Shown here in pieces: positions 1 through 14,766 of a stretch of 64,000 nt of DNA. The notes beneath the pieces were generated by a model. That model worked only from the letters and a program-made list of their open reading frames with translations. It made no database searches and was not told the origin of the DNA. This DNA is from Orbilia blumenaviensis (lineage: Eukaryota > Ascomycota > Orbiliomycetes > Orbiliales > Orbiliaceae): assembly GCA_036872755.1 (NCBI GenBank), contig JAVHNS010000009.1, positions 1,240,001-1,304,000 of the forward strand. Reading direction: 5' to 3'. Each line of letters begins with the position of its first letter. The first letter of the stretch is position 1. A program made the position numbers and the translations under genes.

Positions 1-228
1 AAAATAAACAAATTATAAATCCTTTAAAATAAATAATAAAAAATTAAATTTACATTTAATTTATATTAATATTTTTATTTTAACTAAATAGTAAAATTAA
101 AATTAAAAAATTAAATATTTTTATTAAATTTTCTAATTATAACTTCTATTTAAATATAGATTATATTTTAGAGAATATTTATTAGAAAAATTAGAAAAAT
201 CTATATTAATATTTGAAAAAAATTATTT
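1..228. other. AT-rich flank of the nested retroelement
   Basis: Almost pure A/T sequence to the left of the outer LTR element. No open reading frame or repeat that I can identify. It is the pre-insertion target side of the outer element and continues beyond the window. Confidence 0.6.
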
Positions 229-233
229 TAAAT
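229..233. repeat. Target site duplication of the outer element, left copy
   Basis: TAAAT lies directly before the TG that opens the leftmost LTR at 234. The same five bases follow the terminal CA of the rightmost LTR (18617-18621). Five-base duplications are usual for Ty3/gypsy integrases. In AT-rich sequence a chance match is possible, but the position is exact at both ends. Confidence 0.8.
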
Positions 234-790
234 TGTTACACCTGTCCTGGGTATTTCCCAAATAAGAAATTCCTAAAACAACTTAGTGTTTTTTAATTAA
301 TTATATTTTTAATCTAAAATATTTAAATTATTTTCTTAAAATAAACTAAATTGAATATAAAAATATTAAATAATATAACTTTTAATAAAAAAATATTAAA
401 TTTAATAAATAAAAATAATAAATAGAGTGTATTAAATATTAATAAATTAACTAATAAAATTTAAAAAAGAATTCTAAAATTGTTATTATTTAAAGGTTTT
501 TATATATATGAATATTATTTATATAAATATAAATCATTTATAAATTTAGACATTATATACCCTAAAGAATATTATGTGTATATAACACACTAAGTTATAT
601 ATAATGTTTTTTATATAATTTGTTTTGGGAGTTGTGTTGTTAATATAATATAATTTAATTTGTTTTTTTTTAATATGGTTTTTTTTTATTAAATATTTAT
701 AATAAAAATTATTTTGGTATAAAAAACAGTTTGTGAAAATGGATTTATGTTTAATATGTTAAAATATATCTAATATAACTAACTATAATA
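234..790 (-). repeat. LTR 1 (3' LTR of outer element)
   Basis: A 557 bp repeat opening TGTTACACCTGTCC and closing with TA, from CA by transition. It matches the copies at 7502, 16132 and 18060 without net length change. A T-rich tract follows at 791-805, which reads as a purine tract on the minus strand, the expected polypurine primer next to a 3' LTR. Confidence 0.88.
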
Positions 791-3700
791 TTATTTTTTT
801 TTTTAAAAGAAACTTCTAAAAAAAAAATTTTTATATAAAATTTTTTTGTATATAGAAAATGTAATAAAATTGGGTAAAAAATTTTTATACAAAATTCATT
901 TATAAAATTCTATTGTATAAGAAAATTATTTAAGAGAAATTTGTGTATAAGAATTTTTATATTTGAAAACTTAGTCTTTATAATTATATTACATAATTAT
1001 GTAATTAAAATTAAATATAAATAATTGTAATTTGTATTATAATTAAATTTTAAAACTTAAACCACAAAATATTCTTTTATATATATAAAATAATATTAAA
1101 TTTTTTATTTTAATTATACAATAGAGTGTTATTCAAAAACTTAAAAAAAAATTAGAAAATTATATTTAAGTAAAATAAAAAAAAATTATTTTTCTTAAAT
1201 GATTTAAATTAAAAAGTTTAAAAATTATAATTTTATATTTATATTATATTACAAATGGTTATATTTACATCATATTAAAAAAAAACATTAAATATAAAAT
1301 TTATTATAAATAAAATAAAATAAAAAAATATAATATAATTTTTTATAAATAATTTTTATTTTTTCTTTATTTTATAAAATATTTTTAATTTAAAATTTTT
1401 AATAAATTATATTACAAAAATTTGAGATAAGAAATTTAAAAAATTAAAAAAAATTTTTGTTTGATATAAAATAATATATTAAAAAGTTATTAAAAATCAG
1501 ATAAAGTTTATAAAACTTTTAATTAAATTCAATATTATTATAATTAAATTAAAATATCAATTTACTAAAGTTTTAGTAATCATACAAAAATATTAAAAAT
1601 TTTTTTTTTATAAAAAATAAAAAATTATAAAAAATGATATAATATTTAAAGATAATCTAATTATTAAAAAAAAGATTAATAAAGATTTATCAGCACCTAA
1701 TAAAATACTTAATTTTTTTTACAATATTTTAACAAATACAATAAATTTTTTTATTAGGTGGGATAAAAATTATCTCATGTTTTTTATAAAAAATTTTTTT
1801 TAAAATATTATTTAAAACTTAATTGATTTTTTGTTATGTATTTATAATTTTTTATTTTTAAATTAAATTATGCTTTATTATTTTATTATAATTTATATTA
1901 AATTATTAATTTTAATAATTCATAGTATTATTTTATCAATATAATTTTTATATAATTATTTATTAGTATTATTAAAATATAGAATTTTATTAATTAAGAA
2001 AATAAAATATCTAAAAAAAATTAAAAAATGGTTAAACAAACAACACCGTAAATATTTATTCAGATTATATATCTATAAAAATAGATATTTATAAAAAAAA
2101 TTTATAAATATAAAAATTAATTAAATAAAAAAATTATATTTTTATAAATCAAAAATCTACAAAATATACTAATTTTTATTTTTCTTAAATCTTTTTTATT
2201 TTTGTTTAAATACAAAAACATTAAGTTAATAAAATAAATCCCTATTCCTAAAATAATTCTATATAATTTATAACAAAATATTTTTTTTTAATTGTTAAGA
2301 ATTGTCTTTTAATTTGTAGAAAACAATTTAATAAATAAAATATTTATTATCACCATTAAATCCATCAAAAATTTTTTTAATTTTATATTTTGTATAATTA
2401 TTATATTTAATTTTAATTTTGTTTAAGTTTTTTTTAAATTCTAAAAAGGTTTTTTTTAAAACTAAAACATAAAATATTTTATATATCTATATTAATTTAG
2501 GTATATCAAGTTTAAAATAATATTTTTTAAATTTCTTCTTAATTATGTATAAACTAAATTTTTGAAAATTAAATTTTTTATTAAATTATTTGGTTTTTAA
2601 ATTTTATATAAATAGGTATGTTTTATCTTTTTTTTTAAAATTTAAAGTTTTTTTTTATTATTTATTATAATAATAATTTATTTTTTTTTATAAAAATTAA
2701 AAATTTTTTATAAAAATATTATAAACATTTTTTATTAATTTTATATATTCTTTAATTTTAAAAACAATTTTTTTTAATATAAAAAAAAAAAAAATAGTTT
2801 TAAACATTTATTTTTTTAGTATTTTATATAAAGTGTATTTAATAATTAAATGTTAAAAAATATTATAAATAAATTTTACCATAAATAAAAAAAATATTTA
2901 ATTATTTTAAATATAATTAAAAAAATTTTAAAAATAGATTTTAAAAATTTAAATAAATTTTTTAAAAGTTTTATTTATTTAAGTGTAATTTTTAATTATA
3001 ATATTTAATTTAATACCAATTTAATTTATAATTAATTATTAATATTTGTTTATAAAAAAAAAATTATAATTAAAAATATATTTTTATTAAATTTTATATT
3101 TAAAGAAAATATAATTATAATAAATTTATTATAATTTTTTAATTTTTTATTAATTATTTTATAAAATAAAAATAATAATTTTTATTAATTTATTTATAAT
3201 AATTAATATTTCATTATATAACTTATTAATAAAAAAATTTTATATTAAAAGTATTTTTTATATAAAATTATAAATAATAATTTTAAAAAATATATTTAAT
3301 ACATTATATAATTAAAAAATTTTATAAAGTTTATATTAATTAAATTTGTTTTTATAATAAAAATTATAAATTTTAATATATTTTTTAATTTATTTTCTTA
3401 TTTAAAATTAAAAATAAATTTTTATAATAAATTTCTAAATATAGTTAATTTTTAAATAATTATAAATTAAATAATTATGGTATAAAAAGATAAATTTTTT
3501 TTAAAATTTTTTAATTAAAATATAAAATAAGTTTTGAAATATAATAATTTTGTTGATTAATTTAAAGTAAAAAAGTATATTTTTTTTTTTTAAAATTTAT
3601 TATATAACAAAATTTTATTTATAAGTTTTAAAAACTTTTTATTAAAGATTATTTTTAATATTATATTTTATCAAATTTAAAGATTTATTAATAAAAATTT

Positions 3701-6700
3701 GGTTTTTAATATTGCCATATTTAAAAATTGTTTTTTTATTAAATTTAATGTTTTTAATAAGGTTTAATTTTTTGCTTATTGTATTTATAAAAATATTTTT
3801 TTTTTTTTTAAAATATATTATTTTTATATTATATTTATTAAGAAATTTTTATTATTGAATTTGCTATTTATTAAATTTTTTTATAATTAAAAAATAAATA
3901 AGATTTTTATAATTAAATAAAATTATAAAAGATTTTTTATTTTGAAAATAAATATATTATTTTTAATATGTTTTTATAATAATTATTAATTCTTTATCAT
4001 AAATAATATATTATAATTACATCACATCAAATTTATAAAAAATATAAATAATAAAATATTATTATTTATTTTTATAAAATTAAAATAAATAGGTTTTTAA
4101 CATTATTATAAAAACATTAGTTTTAATTTTAATAAATAATTTTGGATTATAAAATTTGAAAATAAAAATAAAAATAAATAATTTTTTAAAAATTTCAAAA
4201 ATTTAAATTTTTTTAAATATTATTTTAAATTTTAATTATTTTTTGGTAAATTCAAAAAATATTATTAATATAAAGTTATATTTTTAAATAAATTATTAAT
4301 AATAATTATAAAATTTAAAAAATAATTATATTTTTTTAATATTCTTAAAAAAAAATTAATTTTAAATAATTTAAATTTTCTTAAAATTTATTTTAATTTT
4401 ATTTAAAATAATTATAATTTTTAAAAATTTATATTTAATAACAACAAATTTTAATTTATCTAATATTATATATAAATTATAATTTTGGAAAAATTTTAAT
4501 ATTATATTAATATTTTTCTTATATTTTTTTAATATTTTGTTGAAAATTAAAATGTTATTTAAATAAATAATACAAATAATATTTATATATTTTTAAAACA
4601 TATAATTTATAAAAACTTAAAAAAAAATTAATATATTAATTAACTTAAATAATATAATTAAATATTTAAATAAATTATAATAATATTAAAAAATTATTTT
4701 TTATTTTTTTTTTAAATTTATTTTAATATTATAATAAGTATTAATAATATTTAATTTAATAAAATAATTTGTTTTTATTAAATAATCAAAAAACTTATTT
4801 ATTAATAATAAAAATTTAATATTTTTAATTATAATATTATTTAAATTTCTATAATTAATATATATTTATAATTTTTTATTAAATTTTAATATAAATAATA
4901 TAAGATATTTTGTAAATAAATTAAAAAATTATATAAATTTATTATAAAAATTTTTATTAATATATTTATATAAAATTATAGTTTTTTTTTTTATATATAT
5001 ATATATAAATAAAGATTTTGGTTAAATTTTTTTTTTTAGAAAAATATAATATATAAATTAATTAATTTTTAATAAAAGGTCTTTTTTATTTAGGGGTTAA
5101 AAAATTAATTTATTATTTTTAAAAATCTAATTTAGAATTTTTTTTTTTTTTTTGTTAATTTTTTATATTTTAAAAAAAATATATTTTATAAAATAAAGTT
5201 TATTTTAAAGATAATTATTAATTTCTTTTTATAATATATATTAAATAAGTTAGTAATAAATTTCTTTTAAAAATTGATTATTTAATTAAATTTTAAAATA
5301 GATTTTTTTATAATTATATTTTAAAAATTTAAAATATTAAATTTTCTAATTAATACTTAAATTATGTTTTTTTAATTAAAAAAATTTAAAAATTAATTTA
5401 TAAAAAATTTTTAAAATATTTATTATAATTATTTTTTAAATATTTATTTATAAAAAATATAAAAATAATTTTGTAAATAATTATTTTAAAAAAATTATTA
5501 TTAAAAGTAATAATATATATTTTTTAAAGTTTTTAAATATAAAATAATTTAAATTATTTAATAATTTTAAAATAAATAAATAAATTTTTTATTTTATAAT
5601 CTAATAAAAATATATTAAAATTTCTATTAATATTAATTAATAAAAAGAAATAATTTTTAATTAATTATAAAAAAAATTATTTAAATAATTTATTTTTAAT
5701 AATATATAATTTAGATTTTTTAAACAACATTAAGTTTTAAAATTTTTTTAATTTTTTTTTTCTATATTCATTCTTTTATAAATATTAACAAATTTAATTT
5801 TATTAATATAAAAAAATTTGTTAAATCTTAGTTCAAAATAACTTTATTTAAAATTAATAATTTTAAATTAATAATAAAATAAAGTAAAATTATTTTATTT
5901 ATAATTAAAATAATTTTTTTAGAAATAATATTTAAAATTAAATTAAGTATTAAAGATAAAATTTTAATAATATATATATTATTATTTTATATTTTAAATA
6001 TTTAATTTAATTTTTAAAATATAAAAATTTTTAATAAAAATAATATATTTTTAAATATAATTAATATAAAAATTGTATTTTTTATAAAATAAATAAATAA
6101 TTAATTTTTTATAAAATTAATATTAATAATTCTTTTTTTTAATTAAATTATATTTAATAATATATTTAATATTAATTATATAATAGTATTTATTTTTTTT
6201 ATAATATTCTATAATTTCTTTTTTATAATTAATATTAAATTAAATAATATAAATATTTTAATAAATTAAAAATTAAATAATAATTTAAAAAAGATATTGA
6301 TAGAAATATTTCTTATAATTAAAAAAGGTATTAAAATTATAAAAAATAAATTAAATGAAATTAAAATATTTAATATATAAGTTTTATTTATTATAATAAA
6401 AATTGTAAAAATAAAAAATGTAATTATAAAATCTTATATTTAAAAATTAATTTTTATATAGATAGTAATTAAAAATAATTTTTTAATATTCCAAAATAAT
6501 ATATCTAATTTTATTAGTTTATTTGTAAATAAAAGAGGAATTAATGTTTTTAATTTTTTTATAATAAATTTTTTAATTTTTTGTAAAATTGACTTTATAA
6601 AGATTATTATTAATATAAAAAAAAAACATTTTAATATTTTTTAAAAAAAAATTATTTTTGGTTTTTAATATATTTATATTTAATATATTTAATAATAAAA

Positions 6701-7496
6701 ATAATATAATAATTTAAATATTTATAATTTAATTAATTTTAAGTTATACAATTGTAATTTTTATATTAATTATAAGTTTTTTGTTGATAATTCATATATT
6801 AGATTTGTTTTTTTTTGAATTTTATAAGAATTATATTATTAATATAAGTTTTAAAAGTAAAAACTTTATTGTTATTTTAATTTTTGTAAGATGTAATTAA
6901 AAAGTTAAAGGGAATTTTTTTATAAATTTTTTTTTTATTATTTAAATATTCCATAAAAAAATCTTTTTATTTGTAAAAGATTTAATTATAAATAAGTGAT
7001 AAATTTATTTTAATAAAAAAAATTTTTTATTATATTAATAAATTATAAATGAATTTTAAAATTTTGTAATATAAAATTAATATAAATTAAATAAATATAA
7101 TAAATTTTTTTAAATATATATTTTTAAAAAAGTTTTTTATTAAAATATTTTTTGTAATTTAAATGAATTTTAGGTGTTGAATTATTTTAAAGTTAATAAT
7201 ATTTTTAAAAAGTTAAATTATAAATAATTAAAATAATTTTAAGTTTAATTTTTTTTTTTTAAATAATAAATTCAAAGATATTTATAAATTAATCAAAAAT
7301 AATTAAATAATTTAAAGTTTATTTAAAAATTTATTATTAAAATTATTTAATTTTTTGAAAAATAAATTAGTGTGTTATTTGAATTTTTTTTATAGTAGAT
7401 AATAATAGAGAATTAATATTTATGAATTTAATATTTTTATATTATTAAAATATATTATTTTATTGTGGTTCTTTATAATTTTTAATAATATATTTT
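791..7496 (-). pseudogene. pol relic of the outer element
   Basis: Homologous along its length to 8059-14761 of the inner copy, which shows reverse transcriptase, integrase and chromodomain traces. Here C and G are almost absent and stops occur in every frame. The segment at about 4554-4565, read on the minus strand, corresponds to the YLDD active site but has both Asp codons changed to Asn codons by G-to-A transitions. The relic stops abruptly at the inner insertion. Its gag part lies beyond the insertion at 16694-18059. Confidence 0.82.
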
Positions 7497-7501
7497 AATT
7501 T
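7497..7501. repeat. Target site duplication of the inner element, left copy
   Basis: AATTT directly before the TG of LTR 2 at 7502. It is repeated at 16689-16693 directly after LTR 3. The unoccupied site can be read inside the inner copy itself at 14757-14766, where the two flanks are joined through a single AATTT. Confidence 0.88.
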
Positions 7502-8058
7502 TGTTACACCTGTCCCGGGTATTTCCTAAATAGGAAATTCCTAAAACAGCCTAACATTCTTTAATTAATCATATTCTCAATCTAAAGTATTTAGATTATT
7601 TTTTTAAAATAAGCTGGGTTAAATATAAAAATATTAAATAGTATAATTTTTAGTAAGGAAATACTAAATTCAATAGATAAAGGTAGTAAACAAAATGTAT
7701 TGAGTATTAATAAATTAACCAATAAAATTTAAGAAAAAATCCTAAAATTATTATTATTTAAAAATCCTTATATATATAAGTATTATTTATATAAATATAA
7801 ATTATCTATAAATTTAGGTGTTATATACTTTGGAAAGTATTATATATACATAACACACCAAGCCACATATAATGTTTTTTATATGGTTTATTTTAAAAAT
7901 TGTGTTATCAACACAATATAATTTAATTTGTTTTTTTTTAATATGGTTTTTTCTCACCAAATATTTATAATAAAAATCATTTTAATATGAGAAATAGTTT
8001 ATGAAAATAAATTTATGTTTAATACACTAAGATATATCTAGTATAACTAACCATAACA
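7502..8058 (-). repeat. LTR 2 (3' LTR of inner element)
   Basis: A 557 bp LTR from TGTTACACC to ATAACA. It is one of the least mutated copies at its left end, where CCCGGG and TAGGAAATTCC survive; these are damaged in the other copies. An inverted repeat, TTTCCTA-AA-TAGGAAA, lies at 7522-7537. Confidence 0.92.
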
Positions 8059-8080
8059 TTATTTCTTCCTTCAAGGGAAA
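8059..8080 (-). other. Polypurine tract next to the 3' LTR
   Basis: Directly right of LTR 2 the plus strand is nearly all pyrimidine apart from a few A residues (TTATTTCTTCCTTCAAG). On the minus strand this is GAAGGAAGAAATAA running into the LTR's TGT. Such a tract primes plus-strand synthesis and must abut the 3' LTR, so it independently confirms the minus orientation. Confidence 0.78.
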
Positions 8081-11000
8081 TTTTTAAAAAGGAAATTCTT
8101 ATGCAAAATCTTCTCGTATATAAAAAATATAATAAAATTGGATAAAAAGTTTTTATACAAAATTCATTTATAAAATTTTATTATACAAAAAAATTATCTA
8201 AAAAAAATTTATATACAAAAATTTTCGTATTTAAAAGTTTAACTTTCATAATCATATTATATGATTATATAATTAAAATTAAATATAAATAATTATAATT
8301 TATATTATAATTAAATTTTAAAATTTAAATTATAAAATATTTTTTTATATATATAAACAAATATTAAATTTTTTATTTTGATCATATAACAAAATGTAAT
8401 TTAAAAACCTAAAAAAAGATTAGAAAATCATATCTAAGTAAAACAAAAAAAGACTATCTTTCTTAAATAGTTTAAATTAAAAAATTTAAAAATTATAGTT
8501 TTATATTTACACTATATTATAAATAATTATATTTATATCATATTAAAAAAAAATATTAAATATAAAATTTGTTATAGACAAAGTAGAGTAAAAAAATGTA
8601 ATATAATTTCTTGTAAGTAATTTTTATTTTTCTTTGCTTTATAAAATATTTCTAATCCAAAATTTTTAATAAATCATATTATAAAAATTCAAAACAAGAA
8701 ATTTAAAAAATTAAAAGAAATTTTTACTCAATATAAAATAATATATTAAAAAGTTATTGAAAGTTAAACAAAATTTACAAAACTTCTAATTAAATTTAAC
8801 ATTATTATGGTTGAATTAAAACATTAATTTATTAAAACTTTAATAATTATATAGAAGTATCAAAAATCTTTTTTTCATAAAAAATAAAAAATTATAAAAA
8901 ATGATATAATATTTAAAAATAATTTAATTATTAAAAAGGGGGCTAATGAAAATTTATTAATGCTTAATAAAATACTTAATTTTTTTTACAACATTCCAAT
9001 AAATATAATAAATTTTTTTATTAAATAAAATAAAAATTATTTTATATTTTTTATAAAAAATTTTTTTTAGAGTATTATCTAAAACTTAATTGGTTTTTTA
9101 TTATATATTTGTAATTTTTTATTTTTAAATTAAATTATACCTTATTATCTTACTATAATTTGTGTTAAATTATTAATTTTAATAATTTATAGTATTATTT
9201 TATCAATACAATTTTTATATAATTGTTTATTAATACTACTAAAATACAAAATTCTATTAATTAAAAAAATAAAATATTTAGAAAAAATTAAAAAGTAATT
9301 AAATAAATAATATTATAGGTGTTTATTTAAACTATATATTTGTAAAAATAGATGTTTGTAAAGAAAATTTGTGAGTATAGAAATTAATTAGATAAAGAGG
9401 TTATATCTTTGTAAATCAAAAATCTACAAAATATATTAATTTTTATTTTTTTTAAATCTTTTTTGTTTTTGTTTAGGTGTAGGGGTATTAGGTTAATAGG
9501 ATAAATTCCTATTCTTAAAATAATTTTGTATAGTTTGTGGCGAAATATTTTTTTCTGGTTGCTAAAAATTATTTTTTAATTTATAAAAAATAGCCCAATA
9601 AATAAAATATTTATTATCATTGTTAAATCCATTAAAAATTCTTTTAATTTCATATTCTGCATAATTATCATATTTGATTTTAATCTCATTCAAATCTTCT
9701 TTAAATCCTAAAAAAACTCTTTTTAAAACTAAAACATAAAATATTTTATGTATCTATGTTAATCCAAATATATTAAATTCAAAATAATACTTTTTAAATT
9801 TTTTCTTAATTACATATAAACCAAATTTCTGAAAATTAAGTTTTTTATTAAATCGCTTAATTTTCAAATTTCATACAAACAAATATACTTTATCTCCTTC
9901 TTTAAAATCTAAAGCTTTCTCCCATCATTTATCATAATAATAGCTCATTCTTTTTTATAAAAACTAAAGATTTTTTATAAAAATATTATAAGTATTCTTC
10001 ATTAATTTTATATATTCTTCAATTTTAAGAACAACTTCTTTTAGCATAAAAAAAAAAAAAATAATTTTAAGCATCCATCCTCTCAATATTTTATATAAAA
10101 TATATTTAATAATTAAATATTAAAAAATATTATAAATAAATTTTGCCATAAATAAAAAAAATATCTAATTATTTTAAACATAATTAAAAAAGTTTCAAAA
10201 ATAAATTTCAAAAATTTAAATAAGTCTCTCAAAAACTCCATCCATTTAAACATAACCTTTAATTACAATATTTAATTTAATACCAATTTAATTCATAATT
10301 AACTACCAATATTTACTCGTAAAAAAAAGATCACAATCAGAAATGTATTTCCGTTAAATTCCATATTTAAAAAAAACATAGTTATAATAAATTTGTTATA
10401 ATTTTTTAACTTTTTATTAATTATTTTATAAAATAAAAATAATAACTTTTATTAATTTATTTATAATAATTAATATTTCATCATACAACTTGTTAATAAA
10501 AAAATCTTATACTAAAAGTATTTTTTATATAAAATTATAAATAATAATTTTAAAAAATATATTTAATATATTATATAATTAAAAAATTCTATAAAATTTA
10601 TATTAATTAAACTTGTTTTTGCAGTAAAGATCATAAGTTTTAATATATTTTTTGATTTATTTTCTTATTTAAAATTAAAAATAAATTTTTATAATAAATT
10701 CTTAAATATAATTAATTTTAAGATGATTATGAGTTGGGTAATTATAATGTAAAAAGATGATTTTTTTTTAAAGTTTTTTAGTTAAAATATAGAATAAGTT
10801 TTGAAACATAATAATTTTATTAATTAATTTAAAATAAGGGGGTATATCTTTTTTCTTTAAAATTTATTATATAATAAAATCTTGTTTATAAACCTTAAAA
10901 ATTTTTTATTGAAAATTATTTTTGATATTATGTTCTATTAAATTTAAAAATTTATTTATAAAAATCTAGTTCTTAATATTGTTATATTTAAGAATTATTC

Positions 11001-14000
11001 CTTTATTAAATTTAATATTTTTAATAAAATTTAATCTTCTACTTATTATATTTACAAAAATATTTTTTTTTTCTTTAAAATATATTATCTTTATATTATA
11101 TTTATTAAAAAATTCTTATTATTAAATTTATTATTTGCTAAATTCTTTTGTAATTAAAAAATAAATAAAATTCTTATAATCAAATAAAATTATAAAAAAT
11201 TTTTTATTTTAAAAATAAATATACTATTTTCAACATACTTTTATAATAACCATCAATTCTTTATTATAAATAATATATTACAATTACATAACATCAAATT
11301 TATAAAAAATATAAATAATAAAATATTATTATTTATTTTTATAAAATTAAAATAAGTAAGTTTTTAATATTATTATAAAAATATTAGTTTTAATTTTAAT
11401 AAATAATTTCAAATTATAAAATTTAAAAATAAAAGCAAAAATAAAAGATTTTTTAAAAATTTCAAAAACTTAAACTCTTTCAAACATCATTTCAAATTTT
11501 AATTATTTCTTAATAAATTTAGAAAACACTATTAATATAAAACTATATTTCCAAATAAATCGTTAATAATAATTACAAAATCCAAAAAATAACTACACTT
11601 CTTTAACATTCTCAAAAAAAAACCAATTTTAAATAATTTAAACCTTCTTTAAATCCATTTTAATTTTATTTAAAATAATTATAACTTCTAAAAATTCATA
11701 TTTAATAACAATAAATTTTAATTTATCTAATATTATATATAAATCATAATCTTAAAAAAATTTTAACACTACATTAACATTTTCCTTATATTTTCCTAAT
11801 ATTTTATTAAAAATTAAAATATCATCTAAATAAATAATACAAATAATATTTATATACTCTTAAAACACATGATTTATAAAAACTTAAAAAAAAACTAATA
11901 TATTAATTAATTTAAATAACATAATTAAATATTCAAATAAATTATAACAATATTAAAAAATTATTTTTTATTTTTTTTTTAAATTTATCTTAATATTATA
12001 ATAAACATTAATAATATTTAACTTAATAAAATAATTTGCACTTATTAAATAATTAAAAAATTTATTTATTAATAATAAAAATTTAATATTTTTAATTATA
12101 ATATTATTTAAATTTTTATAATTAATATATATTTATAATTTTTTATTAAATTTTAATATAAATAATATAAAATATTTTATAAATAAATTAAAAAATTAAA
12201 TAAATTTATTACAAAAATTTTTGTTAATATATTCTTATAAAATCATAATTTTTTTTTTTATATATGTATATATAAATAAAAATTTTAATTAAATTTTTTT
12301 TTTTAAAAAAATATAATATATAAATTAATTAATTTTTAATAAAAAATTTTATTTATTTAGAAATTAAAAAATTAATTTATTATTTTTAAAAATTTAATTT
12401 AAAATTTTTTTTTTTTTTTTATTAATTTTTTATATTTTAAAAAAAATATATTTTATAAAATAAAATTTATTTTAAAAATAATTATTAATTTTTTTTTATA
12501 ATATATATTAAATAAATTAATAATGAATTTTTTTTAAAAGTTAATTATTTAATTGGATTTTAAAATAAATTTTTTTATAATTATATTTTAAGAATTTAAG
12601 GTGTTGAGTTTTTTAATTAATATTTAAATTATATTTTTTTAATTAAAAAAATTTGAGAATTAATTTGTAAAAAATTTTTAAAATATTTATTATAATTATT
12701 TCTAAGTATTTATTTATAAAAAATATAAAAATGGTTTTATAAGTAATTATTTTAAGAAAATTATTATTAAAAGTAGTAATATATATTTTCTAAAGTTTTT
12801 AAATGTAAGGTAGTTTAAGTTGTTTAATGATTTTGGGGTAAATAAATAAATTTTTTGTTTTATAATTTAATAAAAATATATTGAAGTTTTTGTTAATGTT
12901 GATTAGTAAAAAAAAATAATTTTTAATTAATTGTAAGAAAAATTATTTAAATAATCTATTTTTAATAATACATAATTTAAACTTTTTAGGTGGTATTAAA
13001 TTTTAAAATTTTTTTAATTTTTTTTTTTTATGTTTATTTTTTTATAAACATTAGTAAATTTAATCTTATTAATATAGAAAAATTTGTTAAATTTTAATTT
13101 AAAATAATTTTATTTAAAATCAATAATTTTGAGTTAATAATAGGATAAAACAAAATTATTTTATTTATAATTAAAATAATTTTTTTAAAAATAATATTTA
13201 AAATTAAATTAAATATTAAAGATAAGGTTTTGATAGTATATGTATTATTATTTTATATTTTAAATATTTAATTTAATTTTTAGGATATGAGGATTTTTAG
13301 TGAAAGTGATATATTTTTAAATATAATTAATATAAAAATTATATTTTTTATAAAATAAATAGATAGTTGGTTTTTTATAAAATTAATATTAATAATTTTT
13401 TTTTTTAATTAAATTATATTTGGTAATATATTTAATATTGGTTATACAATAATATTTATTTTTTTTATAGTATTCTATAATTTTTTTTTTATAATTAATA
13501 TCAAATTAAATAATATAAATATTTTGATGAGTTAAAAATTGAATGATGGTTTGAAAAGGATATTAATAAAAATATTTTTTATAATTAAAAAAAATATTAA
13601 GATTGTAAAAAGTAAATTAAATAAAGTTAAAATATTTAATATATAAATTCTATCCATCATAATAAAAATTGTAAAGATAAAGAATATAATCATAAAATCT
13701 CATATTTAAAAATTAATTCTTATATAGGTGGTAATTAAAAGTAACTTTTTAATATTCTGAAATAATGTATTTAATCTTATCAATTTGTTTGTAAGTAAGA
13801 GGAAAATCAATGTTTTTGATTTTTTTATGATAGGTTTTTTAATTTTTTGTAAAGTTGATTTTATAAAAATTGTTATTAATATAAAAGAAAATATTTTGGT
13901 ATTTTTTAGAAGAAAATTATTTTTAATTTTTAATATATTTATATTTAGTATATTTAATAATAAAAATAATATAATAATTTAAATATTTACAATTTAATTG

Positions 14001-14761
14001 ATTTTAAATTATATAATTGTAATTTTTATATTAGTTATAAATTTTTTATTAATAATTTATATATTAGATTTATTTTTTTTTAAATTTTATAAAAATTATA
14101 TTATTAATATAGATTTTAGAAATAAAAATTTTATTATTATTTTAGTTTTTGTAAAATATAGTTAAAAAGTTAAAAAAAATTTTTTTATAAACTTTTTTTT
14201 TATTATTTAAGTATTTTATAGGAAGATTTTTTTATTTGTGGGAGATTTGGTTATAAATAAATAATAAATTTATTTTAATAAAAAAATTTTTTATTATATT
14301 AGTAAATTATAAATAAATTTTAGGATTTTATAATATAGAATTAATATGAACTAAATAAATATAATAAATTTTTTTAAATATGTATTTTTAAAAAAATTTT
14401 TTGTTAAAGTATTTTTTATAATTTAAATAAATTTCAAACATTAAATTATTCTAAAGCTAATAATATTTTTGAAAAATTAAATTATAAATAATTAAAATAA
14501 TTTTAAGTTTAATTTTTTCTTTTTAAATAATAAATTTAGAGATATTTATAAATTAATTGGAAATAATTAAGTAATTAGAAGTTTATTTAAGAATTTGTTA
14601 CTAAAATTGTTTAATTTTTTAAAAAATAAACTGGTATATTATTTAAACTTTTTTTATAGTAGATAATAATGAAAAATTAATATTTATAAATTTAATATTT
14701 TTACATTATTGAAATGTGTTATTTTATTATAACTCTTTATAATTCCTAACAATATATTTTA
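8081..14761 (-). pseudogene. pol relic of the inner element (RT, integrase, chromodomain)
   Basis: Read on the minus strand, going down in coordinate. The reverse transcriptase core reads IIYLDDILIF around 11821-11832. The integrase catalytic segment reads SDCDLFFTSKYW at 10306-10341, against the family form SDRDxxFTSxFW. A TDG motif, seen as MDG after one transition, follows at about 10235. EGDKVYL at 9880-9900 fits the integrase C-terminal GPY/F module. AEYEIKRIFNGF at 9625-9660 and a following YFIYW fit a chromodomain. Stops and transitions break the frame throughout. In the family the chromodomain steers insertion to particular chromatin. That this copy ever did so is inference. Protease and RNase H were not located. 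Confidence 0.85.
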
Positions 14762-14766
14762 ATTTA

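Noticed and set aside
13785..13982. 65-residue open frame in the AT-rich block
   Set aside because: It lies on the strand opposite to pol, has an Ile/Phe/Asn/Lys composition dictated by base content, and exists only because C-to-T change removed competing codons.
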